NCBI RefSeq assembly: GCF_008806775.1
Contig: NZ_WAEM01000001.1
Location: 62,001-126,000, forward strand
Direction of reading: 5' to 3'
Source of the DNA: Flavobacterium luteum
GTDB lineage: Bacteria > Bacteroidota > Bacteroidia > Flavobacteriales > Flavobacteriaceae
Length of the DNA stretch: 64,000 bases
Below, one piece after another: positions 21,019-29,812 of the stretch. Numbering within the stretch: position 1 is the stretch's first letter; each line of letters starts with the position of its first letter. Below the pieces are notes generated by a model. That model had not been told where the DNA came from. It worked only from the letters and a program-made list of their open reading frames with translations, and searched no databases. The position numbers and the translations under genes were made by a program.

Positions 21019-21321
21019 TTATCGAATAGGTTCATGAACTGTAACTAGCTTAGTTCCATCAGGAAAAGTACCTTCTACTTGAATATCGTGAATCATTTCG
21101 GAAATACCCTCCATAACATCATCTTTTGTTAAAATAGTTGCCCCATATTGCATGAGTTCTGCAACAGATTTTCCATCACGAATGGCTTCTTGTAGTCTAG
21201 AACTAATTAGCGCAATGGCTTCGGGATAATTTAATTTTAAACCTCTTGCTTTTCGTTTTTCTGCAAGTTCTCCTGCTAAGTGTAGCAATAATTTTTCGGT
21301 TTCTCTTGGTGAAAGATGCAT
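21019..21321 (-). CDS. ureA: Urease gamma subunit
   Basis: The 100-residue protein starts [20 protein letters not shown] and ends with [20 protein letters not shown], both diagnostic of UreA. It is the first gene of the urease operon. The 197-nt AT-rich gap upstream to the serine dehydratase gene must hold the operon promoter, but I see only a near-match to the -7 consensus (AATATTTG on the minus strand) and no clear binding site for a nitrogen, nickel or pH regulator. Confidence 0.97.
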   Translation of the reverse strand: MHLSPRETEKLLLHLAGELAEKRKARGLKLNYPEAIALISSRLQEAIRDGKSVAELMQYGATILTKDDVMEGISEMIHDIQVEGTFPDGTKLVTVHEPIR

Positions 21322-21518
21322 ATATCTTTTAGGTTTATTATTTTAAAAGTTTAAAAATAATAAAAAGAATACAAATATTATTTTTATTGAATGCTTTTTG
21401 TCGAATAGTTTATTTCATGGTTTAAAAACTGTATTATTTACAAAATTGAAATGTTTAATTGATAAATATGTATTTCATATACTATATCCTATTTTATAAA
21501 ATCTAAGATAGTTAACTA

Positions 21519-22946
21519 TTAACAATCCGACATATTGACTGCAACTGCTAAACCGCCTTCAGAGGTTTCTTTGTATTTTGTGTTCATATCTTTTGCAGTT
21601 TGCCACATCGTATCAATTACTTTGTCTAATGGTACTTTTGCATTATTTGGATTGGTTTCTAATGCTAATTCGGCTGCGTTAATTGCTTTGATTGCTCCCA
21701 TAGTATTGCGCTCGATACAAGGAATTTGAACCAAACCGCCAATAGGGTCACAGGTTAATCCCAAATGATGTTCCATTGCTATTTCAGCGGCTATTAAAAC
21801 TTGTTCTGGAGTTCCACCCATAACTTCACATAAAGCCGCCGCTGCCATTGCTGATGAAACACCAATTTCGGCTTGACACCCACCCATAGCGGCTGAAATA
21901 GTAGCTCCTTTTTTAAAAATACTACCAATTTCGCTAGCAACCATCAAAAATTGTTTGATTTGCTCTTCGTCAGCCTTATGATTTTCTATCACTAAATAAT
22001 ACATTAAAACAGCAGGAATTACTCCAGCACTTCCATTAGTAGGTGCGGTTACAACTCGTCCAAGAGCTGCATTGACTTCATTTACAGCCAATGCAAAACA
22101 GCTTACCCATTTTAAGATTTGGCGGAACTTTACTTCTGTTTTTCTAATTTCTTCTAACCATGATTGAGGGGAATCATAATTAGCCAATCCAATTAGGTTT
22201 TGATGCATGTCAAAAGCCCTACGGCGAACGTTTAAACCACCTGGAAGAATACCCTCAGAGTGACAGCCTATGTACATACTTTCTAACATGGTGTACCATA
22301 TTCGCATTATTTCTTGGTGTACTTGTTTTTCTGAACGCATCGATAATTCATTTGCATAAACAATCTCTGATATTTTTTTTTGTTCAGAAATTGTATAGGC
22401 CAGTAGCATTTCAGCATTTTCAATAGGAAAAGGAAAAGCACATTTTATAGCCAACTTCTTTTTAGCATTACTACGTTCTTCTTTTACAACAAATCCGCCT
22501 CCTATAGAATAGAATGTAGCATTGTGCTTTTTTCCATTTTCTAAAAAAGCTCTAAATACCAATCCATTGGAATGAAAAGGAAGAAAGTTTTTATTGAAAA
22601 TAATATCTATAACTGGATTAAATGCAATACTATGGGAGTTTCCTAAATGAAGTGTATTAGTATCTTGAATTTTTTTAATAATTTCTGGAATATTCTCTAC
22701 TGGAATCAATTCAGGATCTTGACCGCATAAACCAAGCATAATTGCTAAATCGGTAGCGTGACCTTTACCAGTTAATGAAAGTGAACCGTATAAGTCAACT
22801 TGTACCCGTATTGTTTTTTGAATGATGTTTTCACTTCTTAATTCGGTTAGAAAACGCTCAGCTGCACGCCATGGACCAAGTGTATGGGAACTAGAAGGAC
22901 CTATACCTATTTTAAGCATATCAAATACTGAAATACATTCTTCCAT
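21519..22946 (-). CDS. sdaA: L-serine ammonia-lyase, iron-sulfur type, single chain
   Basis: The 475-residue enzyme joins the beta-like N-terminal part ([19 protein letters not shown]) and the alpha-like C-terminal part ([31 protein letters not shown]) that hold the cysteines of the 4Fe-4S cluster. It converts L-serine to pyruvate and ammonia. The ATG at 22946 ([14 protein letters not shown]) is preferred over a start 38 codons upstream, because the extra residues are not family-like and a TATCTTTG promoter element lies inside that region. Together with glyA it shows serine metabolism in the organism, although the two are far apart. Confidence 0.95.
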   Translation of the reverse strand: MEECISVFDMLKIGIGPSSSHTLGPWRAAERFLTELRSENIIQKTIRVQVDLYGSLSLTGKGHATDLAIMLGLCGQDPELIPVENIPEIIKKIQDTNTLHLGNSHSIAFNPVIDIIFNKNFLPFHSNGLVFRAFLENGKKHNATFYSIGGGFVVKEERSNAKKKLAIKCAFPFPIENAEMLLAYTISEQKKISEIVYANELSMRSEKQVHQEIMRIWYTMLESMYIGCHSEGILPGGLNVRRRAFDMHQNLIGLANYDSPQSWLEEIRKTEVKFRQILKWVSCFALAVNEVNAALGRVVTAPTNGSAGVIPAVLMYYLVIENHKADEEQIKQFLMVASEIGSIFKKGATISAAMGGCQAEIGVSSAMAAAALCEVMGGTPEQVLIAAEIAMEHHLGLTCDPIGGLVQIPCIERNTMGAIKAINAAELALETNPNNAKVPLDKVIDTMWQTAKDMNTKYKETSEGGLAVAVNMSDC

Positions 22947-22962
22947 TGCTTTGAACTTTATA

Positions 22963-22970
22963 CAAAGATA
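22963..22970 (-). promoter_or_regulatory. Putative Bacteroidota -7 promoter element for L-serine dehydratase
   Basis: The minus strand reads TATCTTTG, an exact TAnnTTTG match, 16 nt before the chosen ATG. The same sequence and distance are seen before the PASTA gene at 3671, which supports both calls. A -33 TTG is not evident. Confidence 0.55.
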
Positions 22971-23239
22971 GTAGGGAAATAAGTTAAAATAAGGATTAAA
23001 TTTAATAGTTTTTTTGTGTAATAACCCAATTGGAACTTGTTTGGGGAATTCATTTAACATGTAATTTGCAGATTTAATCTATATTGATTATAAATGACTT
23101 ACATAATTCTAAATAAAGTTTTATATCAAATACATATCATAAAAAAATCTGTATATAATGTAACTTTAGCATGTAATTATATAAAAAAATATAATATAAA
23201 AAATACCAACTTTATACTTTTAAACTTCAATTTTTTTTT

Positions 23240-24070
23240 ATGAAAGTCATCAAACATTCAGGTGATATTGTAGATTTTAACATGAGTAAACTCAAATTGT
23301 CATTGATGAAATCTGGTGCCAATAAGAATATAGTTGATGAAGTTATTAAAAGTATAGAGAAAGAAATTTATGAAGGAATTCCAACAAAAAAAATTTATAA
23401 ACTAGCTTTTAGTTTATTAAAAAAAGCATCCAATTCTCATGCAGCAAGATACAATTTAAGAACTGCTATTGAACTATTAGGTCCAGCAGGTTTTTTCTTT
23501 GAAAAATTTATTTCAAGATTATTTGCAGCGGAAAGTTATCAAACCAATACCAACATGGTACTACAAGGAAAATGCATTTCGCACGAAATTGATGTCATTT
23601 TAAAAAAGGAAAATACTATTGCAATGGTAGAATGTAAGTTTCATGAAAGAAGAGAATCTAATTCGGATGTAAAAGTACCTATGTATATTTTATCTCGTTT
23701 TAATGACTTAAAAGGCAAGCTACATCAAATTTTCTCTAATAAAGACCAAATCTCAAAATGTTGGATTGTTACCAATAATAGATTTACAGCTGATGCTATC
23801 ACTTTTGCAAAATGTTCAGATTTGCATATTTTAAGTTGGGATTATCCTGAAAACAATAATTTGAGTACTATAATTGATAATAATCAACTTTATCCAGTCA
23901 CTTGTTTAACAACACTATCAATTACAGAAAAAGAAAAACTATTGATTTTAGATATCATTTTAGTTAAAGAATTAATTAACAATTCTGAAAGTTTAGAAAA
24001 AATAGGATTAAGTAATTTTAGAATTAAAAACGTCCAAAAAGAAGCACTAGAATTATGTAAATACATATAA
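23240..24070 (+). CDS. ATP-cone domain fused to a PD-(D/E)XK nuclease-like domain
   Basis: The 276-residue protein has an N-terminal ATP-cone (about 3-85: KVIKHSGDIVDFNMSKLKLS, typical of ribonucleotide reductases and NrdR) followed by a restriction-endonuclease-like fold. The candidate catalytic residues are Asp118 in HEIDVIL, Glu131 and Lys133 in MVECKF, with Glu89 as a possible fourth. ATP-cones sense ATP/dATP, so nuclease activity could be tied to nucleotide level; this is inference. The gene is followed after 2 nt by a beta-CASP metallo-hydrolase gene on the same strand, and both are isolated among minus-strand genes. No methyltransferase is nearby, so a classical restriction role is unlikely. 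Confidence 0.75.
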   Translation: MKVIKHSGDIVDFNMSKLKLSLMKSGANKNIVDEVIKSIEKEIYEGIPTKKIYKLAFSLLKKASNSHAARYNLRTAIELLGPAGFFFEKFISRLFAAESYQTNTNMVLQGKCISHEIDVILKKENTIAMVECKFHERRESNSDVKVPMYILSRFNDLKGKLHQIFSNKDQISKCWIVTNNRFTADAITFAKCSDLHILSWDYPENNNLSTIIDNNQLYPVTCLTTLSITEKEKLLILDIILVKELINNSESLEKIGLSNFRIKNVQKEALELCKYI

Positions 24071-24072
24071 TC

Positions 24073-25428
24073 ATGAAAATCAAATTTATTGGAGGAGCAG
24101 GAACTGTAACAGGTTCAAAAACATTAGTAGAAAGTAATGGCATCCGAATTTTGATAGATTGCGGACAATTTCAAGGCATAAAGCCTCTACGAGAACTTAA
24201 CTGGGAACCATTACCAATTCTGCCATCAAGCATCGATTTTGTATTGCTCACACATGGACATTTGGATCATTGTGGTTGGTTACCTCGACTTGTTAATCAA
24301 GGATTTGAAGGCAAAATTTACTGCACGAGTCCTACAAAAGACATCACAAAATTAATATTGCTAGATAGTGCAAAAATTCAGGAAGAAGAGGCCAATAAAG
24401 CCAACGAAGAGCATTATTCTAAACACGATATTGCCGAACCACTTTATACTGTAGCACAAGCAGAAAAGGTTTTTCCGCATTTTAGAATTATAAAGACCAA
24501 TGAAATCATTAATCTTGATGCTGAAATTTCAGCAGTTTATAGTAATGCTGGACACATTATTGGGGCATGTACAATTGAATTGTCACTTGAAAATAAAACG
24601 TTAGTTTTTTCTGGAGATATTGGTCGAGATAATGATTTATTAGTATTTGCACCAGTAAAACCAAAAAAGGCAGATTATATTTTTTTAGAAAGCACGTACG
24701 GTAATAGATTGCATCCAGATACTGATGTAATGGCAGAATTAGAAATGTGCATTAATAGTACTGTTCTAAAAGGAGGTTCAATTATTATTCCAAGTTTTGC
24801 TGTAGAACGCGCCCAAACGGTTATGTATTTACTTTGGTTGCTTAAAGAAGAAGGTAAAATTCCTAATATTCCATATATTATTGATACTCCAATGGGAATT
24901 AAAGTACTTGATGTTTTTTCTAATAATAGAAATTGGCACAAACTTCCCGAAGAACAATTTGTTGCGATGTGTAAAATGTTTACCATGATTACGGATTACC
25001 AAGAAACTATTGATACCATTTACAACAAACAACCTAAAGTAGTTATTGCGGCTAGCGGAATGATAACTGGCGGTAGAGTTTTAAGTTATTTAGAACAATA
25101 TATTGGTTTACCTGAAACTACAGTAATCATAATTGGTTACCAGGCTGAAGGAACTCGAGGCAGAAAATTATTGGAAGGCGCAAAAGAAATAAAAATTTAC
25201 GGGAGATATTATGATGTAAAAGCTAACATTTTAGAGATAGAGAGTTTATCTGCCCATGCCGATCAAAAAGGGTTGTTGAATTGGCTTTCTGAATTAAAAG
25301 CAAAACCCAAAAAAGTGTTTTTGGTTCATGGAGAAAATCAACCAGCAGATGAACTTCGCATAAAAATTAAGGAGCAATATGGTTTTGATTGTACTGTTCC
25401 TTTGATGGGTCAAGAGATTGAGTTGTAA
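24073..25428 (+). CDS. Beta-CASP metallo-beta-lactamase fold RNase-like hydrolase
   Basis: The 451-residue protein has the metallo-beta-lactamase motif THGHLDHCGWL (metal ligands His61, His63, Asp65, His66), then GHIIGACTIEL and FSGDIGRD, and the beta-CASP insert with SGMITGGRVLSYL and the final LSAHADQKGLL. This set matches RNA-processing exo/endonucleases of the CPSF73/YsiB-like group. It starts 2 nt after the ATP-cone nuclease stop, so the two form an operon and may act on the same nucleic acid. The substrate is unknown. Confidence 0.88.
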   Translation: MKIKFIGGAGTVTGSKTLVESNGIRILIDCGQFQGIKPLRELNWEPLPILPSSIDFVLLTHGHLDHCGWLPRLVNQGFEGKIYCTSPTKDITKLILLDSAKIQEEEANKANEEHYSKHDIAEPLYTVAQAEKVFPHFRIIKTNEIINLDAEISAVYSNAGHIIGACTIELSLENKTLVFSGDIGRDNDLLVFAPVKPKKADYIFLESTYGNRLHPDTDVMAELEMCINSTVLKGGSIIIPSFAVERAQTVMYLLWLLKEEGKIPNIPYIIDTPMGIKVLDVFSNNRNWHKLPEEQFVAMCKMFTMITDYQETIDTIYNKQPKVVIAASGMITGGRVLSYLEQYIGLPETTVIIIGYQAEGTRGRKLLEGAKEIKIYGRYYDVKANILEIESLSAHADQKGLLNWLSELKAKPKKVFLVHGENQPADELRIKIKEQYGFDCTVPLMGQEIEL

Positions 25429-25454
25429 ATATTTTTTATTTTTATTTGTACAAC
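25422..25454. terminator. Possible bidirectional terminator between convergent genes
   Basis: GTTGTA (25422-25427) pairs with TACAAC (25449-25454), extended by AATA/TATT with a 2-base bulge, around a T-rich loop. It overlaps the ends of both the beta-CASP gene and the gene at 25442. The stem is AT-rich, so stability is modest. Confidence 0.4.
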
Positions 25455-25834
25455 GGACTAGAAAAATGTTCAATTATAAAACGCTCTCTTTGATAAGCAT
25501 TCATTTTATCAGTTTCTTTGATATAGATTTTAATCTTTGCAAAACGATCATCTTCTTTCAAAATATTAAATAATTCTGTTTTGGCACTTGTTGGACCAAA
25601 AAGTAAAACTTTATTATAGTTCAAAATTATTTTTGCTATTTTCTTGTAATAATCTGAAAGTAATTGTTTTTCTTTATTGTGCATAAAACTTTCACCTTTT
25701 GCTAGACTTTTCTCTTTTTCTTCGTGAGTAAATTTGGTTTCGATAGTTTCTATTTCAAAAGAATTTTCTGAAAATTCGATTAAATGAGCTATTGAATGAT
25801 CCATCCAAATACCAAGTTTTTTTATTGATTTCAT
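25442..25834 (-). CDS. Small conserved protein, possibly eRF1/pelota-like (host attachment family)
   Basis: The 130-residue protein begins KKLGIWMDHSIAHLIEF and ends with FGPTSAKTELFNILKEDDRF followed by ETDKMNAYQRERFI. The order of a beta-strand start with WMDHS and a late FGP-x-AK-EL motif recalls bacterial relatives of the eRF1/pelota central domain, some named host attachment or translational machinery proteins. I cannot confirm this without a profile search. It is 5 nt downstream of a 76-residue gene and probably co-transcribed with it. Confidence 0.6.
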   Translation of the reverse strand: MKSIKKLGIWMDHSIAHLIEFSENSFEIETIETKFTHEEKEKSLAKGESFMHNKEKQLLSDYYKKIAKIILNYNKVLLFGPTSAKTELFNILKEDDRFAKIKIYIKETDKMNAYQRERFIIEHFSSPLYK

Positions 25835-25839
25835 TTTTT

Positions 25840-26070
25840 CTAATTATTTGATTTAGTTGAAACACTTTGATGGTTTGGAGCATATTTTTTTAAAAGCATT
25901 TCTAAAGAATTATAATAATCTTGTAAGATCTTATTACTTATTTCAGGATTTTTTTCTTCAGAAATAGGTACTGGTATTTCATCTAAATATTTTAACAATT
26001 CTGGATATTCATCTCGAATAGTCATTGTAATATTTAGAATATCGGCATTTAATTTGTTTAATGTTTTCAT
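25840..26070 (-). CDS. Small hypothetical protein
   Basis: This 76-residue soluble protein (MKTLNKLNADILNITMTIRD) is predicted helical and acidic, without Cys or a signal peptide. It contains a conserved-looking PELLKYLDEIPVPISEEKNPEI segment (quoted in part: PELLKYLDEIPV). It is followed after 5 nt by the gene at 25442. I do not recognise a family. It is kept as real because of the tight spacing and clean start. Confidence 0.6.
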   Translation of the reverse strand: MKTLNKLNADILNITMTIRDEYPELLKYLDEIPVPISEEKNPEISNKILQDYYNSLEMLLKKYAPNHQSVSTKSNN

Positions 26071-26111
26071 TTTATAATTTTTTACTTTTGTAAAATTTTA
26101 ATTAAAAAAAG

Positions 26112-27389
26112 TTATTCTATAAATTGTAAATAAATTAAAATTCCAGCGGCTAATGTCATTATTAAAAATGCTAAAAACCCAAGAATATTTGTCATAACAT
26201 TATTAACATTTTTCCCCATTATTTTTTTATTATTGGCAATGTGTAAAATTATTGCGATTAGAACAGGTGCTGTCAACCCATAAAGAATTGCTGTATATAT
26301 TAATGCGTTAATTGGTGAAATCCCTATATAGTTTAGAGATAGACCTAAAATTAAAGAAATGGCAATAATTAAATAAAATCCCTTTGCTTCATGAAATTTT
26401 TTATTTAAACCCTGTTCCCAGCCAAAAGTTTCTGTGAAAATATAGGATAATGAACCACTTAATACAGGAATAGCAATAAGTCCGGTGCCAATTACCCCAA
26501 TTGCAAAAAGCAGATATGCTAAATTACCAGCAAGAGGTTTTAATGCAACAGCAGCTTGTTCAACAGTGTCAATTTGATGTATACCACCTTTGAACAATAC
26601 TGTCCCTGTTGTTAATATAATAAAATACATTACCAACCCTGAAAATGTCATTCCAAAATCTACATCTTGATTTATTTCATGAATAATTTTTTTGTTTACA
26701 ATAATATGTTTGTTTTTATTTTTCATTTCCTCTACTTCAACAGATGCTTGCCAAAAAAATAAGTATGGTGAAATTGTAGTGCCTAATATTCCAACAATAA
26801 TTGCAATAAAATGTTTTTCAAATTTTATTGTTGGTATAAAAGTGGCTTGAATAATTTCATTAAAATCTTGTTTATAAAGAAAAGGAACAACAAAATAAAC
26901 TAACATAACAATGCACAAATATTTTAAAGTTGATGCTATTTTTTGATAGGGGAGATAAATAATTAGACCTAAAAGTATGATCGTAAAAACAACACTAAAA
27001 AAAGTTGCATCAATAGATGGAAAAAGCATATTTCCTACAGCACCCATACCAGCAATATCTGCACCAATGTTCATAATAATTGCTGGAAAACTAAATAGAA
27101 GCATTAAATATAAGATCGGTCTAGAGTAGTGTTGTTTAAGCGTGCCTGTTAATCCTTGAGAAGTAACTATTCCAATTCTTGCACACATTTGTTGAATAAT
27201 TGCCATTAAAGGAAAAGCAATAATTGCAGTCCAAAGAGTAGATAATCCAAATTGTGCACCTGCTTGAGAGTAAGTAGCAATTCCTGAGGGATCATCATCA
27301 CTTGCTCCCGATACAAGCCCAGGTCCTAGAAGCTTCCAAAATTTTTCAATTTTAATAAATCTACCTTTTATTGGCAATTTTATATTCAT
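26112..27389 (-). CDS. Nramp-family-like divalent metal transporter with altered metal-site motifs
   Basis: The 425-residue protein has about eleven hydrophobic helices and the Nramp-type start GPGLVSGASDDDPSGIATYSQ (in part: ASDDDPSGIATYS). In canonical manganese/iron Nramp carriers helix 1 reads DPGN and helix 6 MPHN; here the matching places read DPSG and ISPYLFFWQ. It therefore belongs to a divergent Nramp-like branch and its ion cannot be assumed to be Mn or Fe. It sits in the inner membrane. It is separated by 60 nt from the DUF6799 gene and lies within the metal-rich stress island. Confidence 0.85.
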   Translation of the reverse strand: MNIKLPIKGRFIKIEKFWKLLGPGLVSGASDDDPSGIATYSQAGAQFGLSTLWTAIIAFPLMAIIQQMCARIGIVTSQGLTGTLKQHYSRPILYLMLLFSFPAIIMNIGADIAGMGAVGNMLFPSIDATFFSVVFTIILLGLIIYLPYQKIASTLKYLCIVMLVYFVVPFLYKQDFNEIIQATFIPTIKFEKHFIAIIVGILGTTISPYLFFWQASVEVEEMKNKNKHIIVNKKIIHEINQDVDFGMTFSGLVMYFIILTTGTVLFKGGIHQIDTVEQAAVALKPLAGNLAYLLFAIGVIGTGLIAIPVLSGSLSYIFTETFGWEQGLNKKFHEAKGFYLIIAISLILGLSLNYIGISPINALIYTAILYGLTAPVLIAIILHIANNKKIMGKNVNNVMTNILGFLAFLIMTLAAGILIYLQFIE

Positions 27390-27449
27390 AATTATGATTC
27401 AGAAATGTTGTGAAATCTCAATTGTATCTTAAAGTATCCAAGAATTTTA

Positions 27450-27797
27450 TCACGGTTTTTTTGTTTCCTTTTTAGTTTTAATCTTTTTTGTTTTCTCATC
27501 GCACATTTTTCCGCTCATTTCCATACAATCCCCTTCTTTCATTTGTATTTTTGAACCATCCTTCATTCTACATTCTCCATTTACCATACATTTTGTTCCG
27601 TTTTTCATTACTATTGTTTTTTCCATTGGCATGGTTTTACCGTCTTTCATTATCATCATTTTGCCCTCTTTCATCATACAACAATCTTTATTTGTTGTTA
27701 CTTTTTTTGTCTGTGCATTTAAACTTATTGAAAGGATAAGAATAAACAAGGTTAGAAATGATGCCGTTTTTGTCGAAATTAATCCATTAGTTTTCAT
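27450..27797 (-). CDS. Secreted Met/Cys/Lys-rich DUF6799-like protein
   Basis: The 115-residue protein has a signal peptide (about 1-29, ending SISLNAQ), then short repeats of the type MMKDGKxMxM: DCCMMKEGKMMIMKDGKTMP and KCMVNGECRMKDGS. Roughly one residue in six of the mature part is Met and there are six Cys, which suggests binding of a soft metal such as copper in the periplasm; this is inference. The C-terminus is a Lys/Thr-rich tail. One copy of the island's bipartite element lies 116 nt upstream, directly after the mlaD-like gene. Confidence 0.75.
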   Translation of the reverse strand: MKTNGLISTKTASFLTLFILILSISLNAQTKKVTTNKDCCMMKEGKMMIMKDGKTMPMEKTIVMKNGTKCMVNGECRMKDGSKIQMKEGDCMEMSGKMCDEKTKKIKTKKETKKP

Positions 27798-27913
27798 AAT
27801 ATATATATTAAAATTTCGTCAGTTCTGCTGTTGCCCAGTCTTCAGTTTCGCTGTTGCTCGATTACTATTTTTAGTATAGTATTCAAATTTAAAAATTGTT
27901 ATAAATCATATTG

Positions 27914-27944
27914 TTATACAACTATTGTTAAAGATTACAATATT
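27914..27944 (-). promoter_or_regulatory. Bipartite TTATA element, copy A (upstream of DUF6799 gene)
   Basis: As read on the + strand: TTATACAACT, 11 bases, TTACAATATT. Spacing from first to second half is 21 bp. It is the most distant copy from its gene (116 nt) and shares the flank TTTACAGATT with copy C. Confidence 0.55.
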
Positions 27945-27952
27945 TACAGATT

Positions 27953-29011
27953 TCAATTTTGTTTCTTTGTTTGCGTTTTTTTATTTTTACTAAAATAACC
28001 TTTTAATAAAAAATTATCTTTTGCTGCATTTTCAAGTTCTTTTAGTCCTTTAGCACTATTTTCAAGTTTGGTAATAGTAGAATCAATAGATTTTCCTAAT
28101 CTTTTATTGTCTATTAATTTAGATAAAACATTGCTTTCATCATTTATTTTAGAAGTAAATTCAGCAAATTCATTGGAACTTTTTTCTAAATTTTTTAGAA
28201 TTGATTCAAGATTTTTCGCATAGGTTTCATCGGTCATTAATTTTGTAAAAACATTATTTTCATTATTTATTTTGGATGTGAAAACAGCTAAATCATTTGA
28301 ACTCTTTTGCAAGTTTGAATTTGTAATGTCTAATCCGTTAGCAAAATTTTTATCGGTAAACAATTTTGAAACGGCACTATTAGGATTGTTCATCTTTGGA
28401 GTAAAGTTTGCTATTTCTTTGGTAATTATTTCTAGGTTTGATAAAGATCTTTCAATACTATTGGAAAAATTTTGATTGGTCATTATTTTAGATAAAATGC
28501 CTTTATTGTCATTCATTTTAAAACTAAAATCTGCCAATTGATGCGTAATTATTTCAGCATTATCAGCACTTTTTTTAACGCTGTTCATAATATCTTCAAG
28601 TTCGATTGTACGATTTGACATGATATAGGCATTATTTTTCACGATTTTTTTAGAGGTTGTTCCCGGTGATATAATAAGCACTTTATCACCAACTAAACCG
28701 TCAGAACCAATGCTTGCAGTAGCATCGGTTTTAATATATTGTTGCACCTCATCTTTTATTAACAGTTTTACAAGAACCAGCGAGTCTGAAATGAATTCAA
28801 TCTTGTTTACAGTTCCTATATTGATTCCGGATAAGCGAACATTGCTACCTACTTTAAGGCCACTTACGTTTTTGAATTCTGATTTTAAATTGAATGTTGA
28901 ACCAAATAAATTTCTGTTTTTTCCAATAAAATATATTGTAATTATAAATAGTAAAACACCAATAATTACAAACATTCCTAGTTTCCATTTACTTCCTGAT
29001 TCTGTATTCAT
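27953..29011 (-). CDS. MlaD-family protein with C-terminal 41-residue repeats
   Basis: The 352-residue protein has one N-terminal membrane anchor (about 12-30) and an MCE domain (about 38-115, KSEFKNVSGLKVGSNVRLSG and GLVGDKVLIIS). From about residue 165 a 41-residue unit repeats three times and a partial fourth time, each with the pattern LSKIMTNQNFSNSI...LxxFTxKxNN; the units are likely helical and form a periplasmic needle or tunnel as in longer MCE proteins. It belongs to an ABC lipid transport system with the next two genes. The start follows the ATPase gene by 20 nt. Confidence 0.9.
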   Translation of the reverse strand: MNTESGSKWKLGMFVIIGVLLFIITIYFIGKNRNLFGSTFNLKSEFKNVSGLKVGSNVRLSGINIGTVNKIEFISDSLVLVKLLIKDEVQQYIKTDATASIGSDGLVGDKVLIISPGTTSKKIVKNNAYIMSNRTIELEDIMNSVKKSADNAEIITHQLADFSFKMNDNKGILSKIMTNQNFSNSIERSLSNLEIITKEIANFTPKMNNPNSAVSKLFTDKNFANGLDITNSNLQKSSNDLAVFTSKINNENNVFTKLMTDETYAKNLESILKNLEKSSNEFAEFTSKINDESNVLSKLIDNKRLGKSIDSTITKLENSAKGLKELENAAKDNFLLKGYFSKNKKTQTKKQN

Positions 29012-29031
29012 TTTTTTTGATTTTTTTTAAA

Positions 29032-29808
29032 TTAAATAAAAAAAGAACGAACCCAATTGTCATCACTGTTTTTAAGTGATTCAAAACTTCCTTCGGCATA
29101 AATTATCCCATCACGAATAATTAGAATTCTATCTCCTGTTATTTTGGCACAAGCCAAATCGTGTGTAATAATAACGGATGTTGTCTTTCCTTTTTTCTGA
29201 ATTTTTAATATTAATTCATCAATTTCTCTCGATGTAATAGTATCTAAACCTGATGTTGGTTCGTCATATAAAATAATTTCCGGTTGAATAATTAAAGCTC
29301 TTGATAGTCCAATTCTTTTTTTCATTCCACCTGATAATTCCGATGGCATTTTATCAATCGCTTCTTTCAATCCAACATCTTCTAATGCTTCATTAATGGC
29401 ATTTTCTATTTCGTTTTGATTTAAATTTTTTGAGTGGTGTTTGAGTGTAAAAGCTAAATTTTCTTTAACGGTCATCGAATCGTACAAAGCACCATTTTGA
29501 AAAAGAAATCCAATATTCATTCTCACTTTATTGAGTTCATAAATATTTAGTTTCGTAATATCAGTATTAAAAATATAAATTTCGCCTTTATCAACTTTGA
29601 TCAATCCTACTAAACATTTTATTGCAACTGATTTTCCTGAACCCGATTTTCCAAGAATCACTACGTTTTCTCCTTTTTTAACTGAAAGATTAAACCCCTT
29701 TAATACATCATTTTTACCAAATGATTTATATACATTTTTGAATTCAATAATAGTTTGTTGATAATTAGTTTCAATTTTTTTTTGCTTTATATTTTTTTCA
29801 ATTAACAT
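29032..29808 (-). CDS. MlaF-like ABC transporter ATP-binding protein
   Basis: The 258-residue ATPase has Walker A (VILGKSGSGKSVAIKCL), the signature ELSGGMKKRIGLSRAL, Walker B (IILYDEPTSGLD) and the switch histidine in VIITHD. The GGMKKR signature and its neighbours MlaE and MlaD place it in the MCE/Mla lipid transport group. It energises phospholipid movement between inner and outer membranes. It is 4 nt from the permease gene. No MlaB STAS gene or MlaC gene is seen nearby. Confidence 0.92.
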   Translation of the reverse strand: MLIEKNIKQKKIETNYQQTIIEFKNVYKSFGKNDVLKGFNLSVKKGENVVILGKSGSGKSVAIKCLVGLIKVDKGEIYIFNTDITKLNIYELNKVRMNIGFLFQNGALYDSMTVKENLAFTLKHHSKNLNQNEIENAINEALEDVGLKEAIDKMPSELSGGMKKRIGLSRALIIQPEIILYDEPTSGLDTITSREIDELILKIQKKGKTTSVIITHDLACAKITGDRILIIRDGIIYAEGSFESLKNSDDNWVRSFFI

Positions 29809-29812
29809 TGTT

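Noticed and set aside
23171..23215. TATATAA-like boxes upstream of the ATP-cone gene
   Set aside because: The spacing is about 15 bp and the sequence is almost pure A/T, so chance is likely.
27488..27879. Long open frames on the + strand opposite the DUF6799 gene
   Set aside because: They mirror the repetitive Met/Lys codons of the real gene and have a low-complexity product without features.
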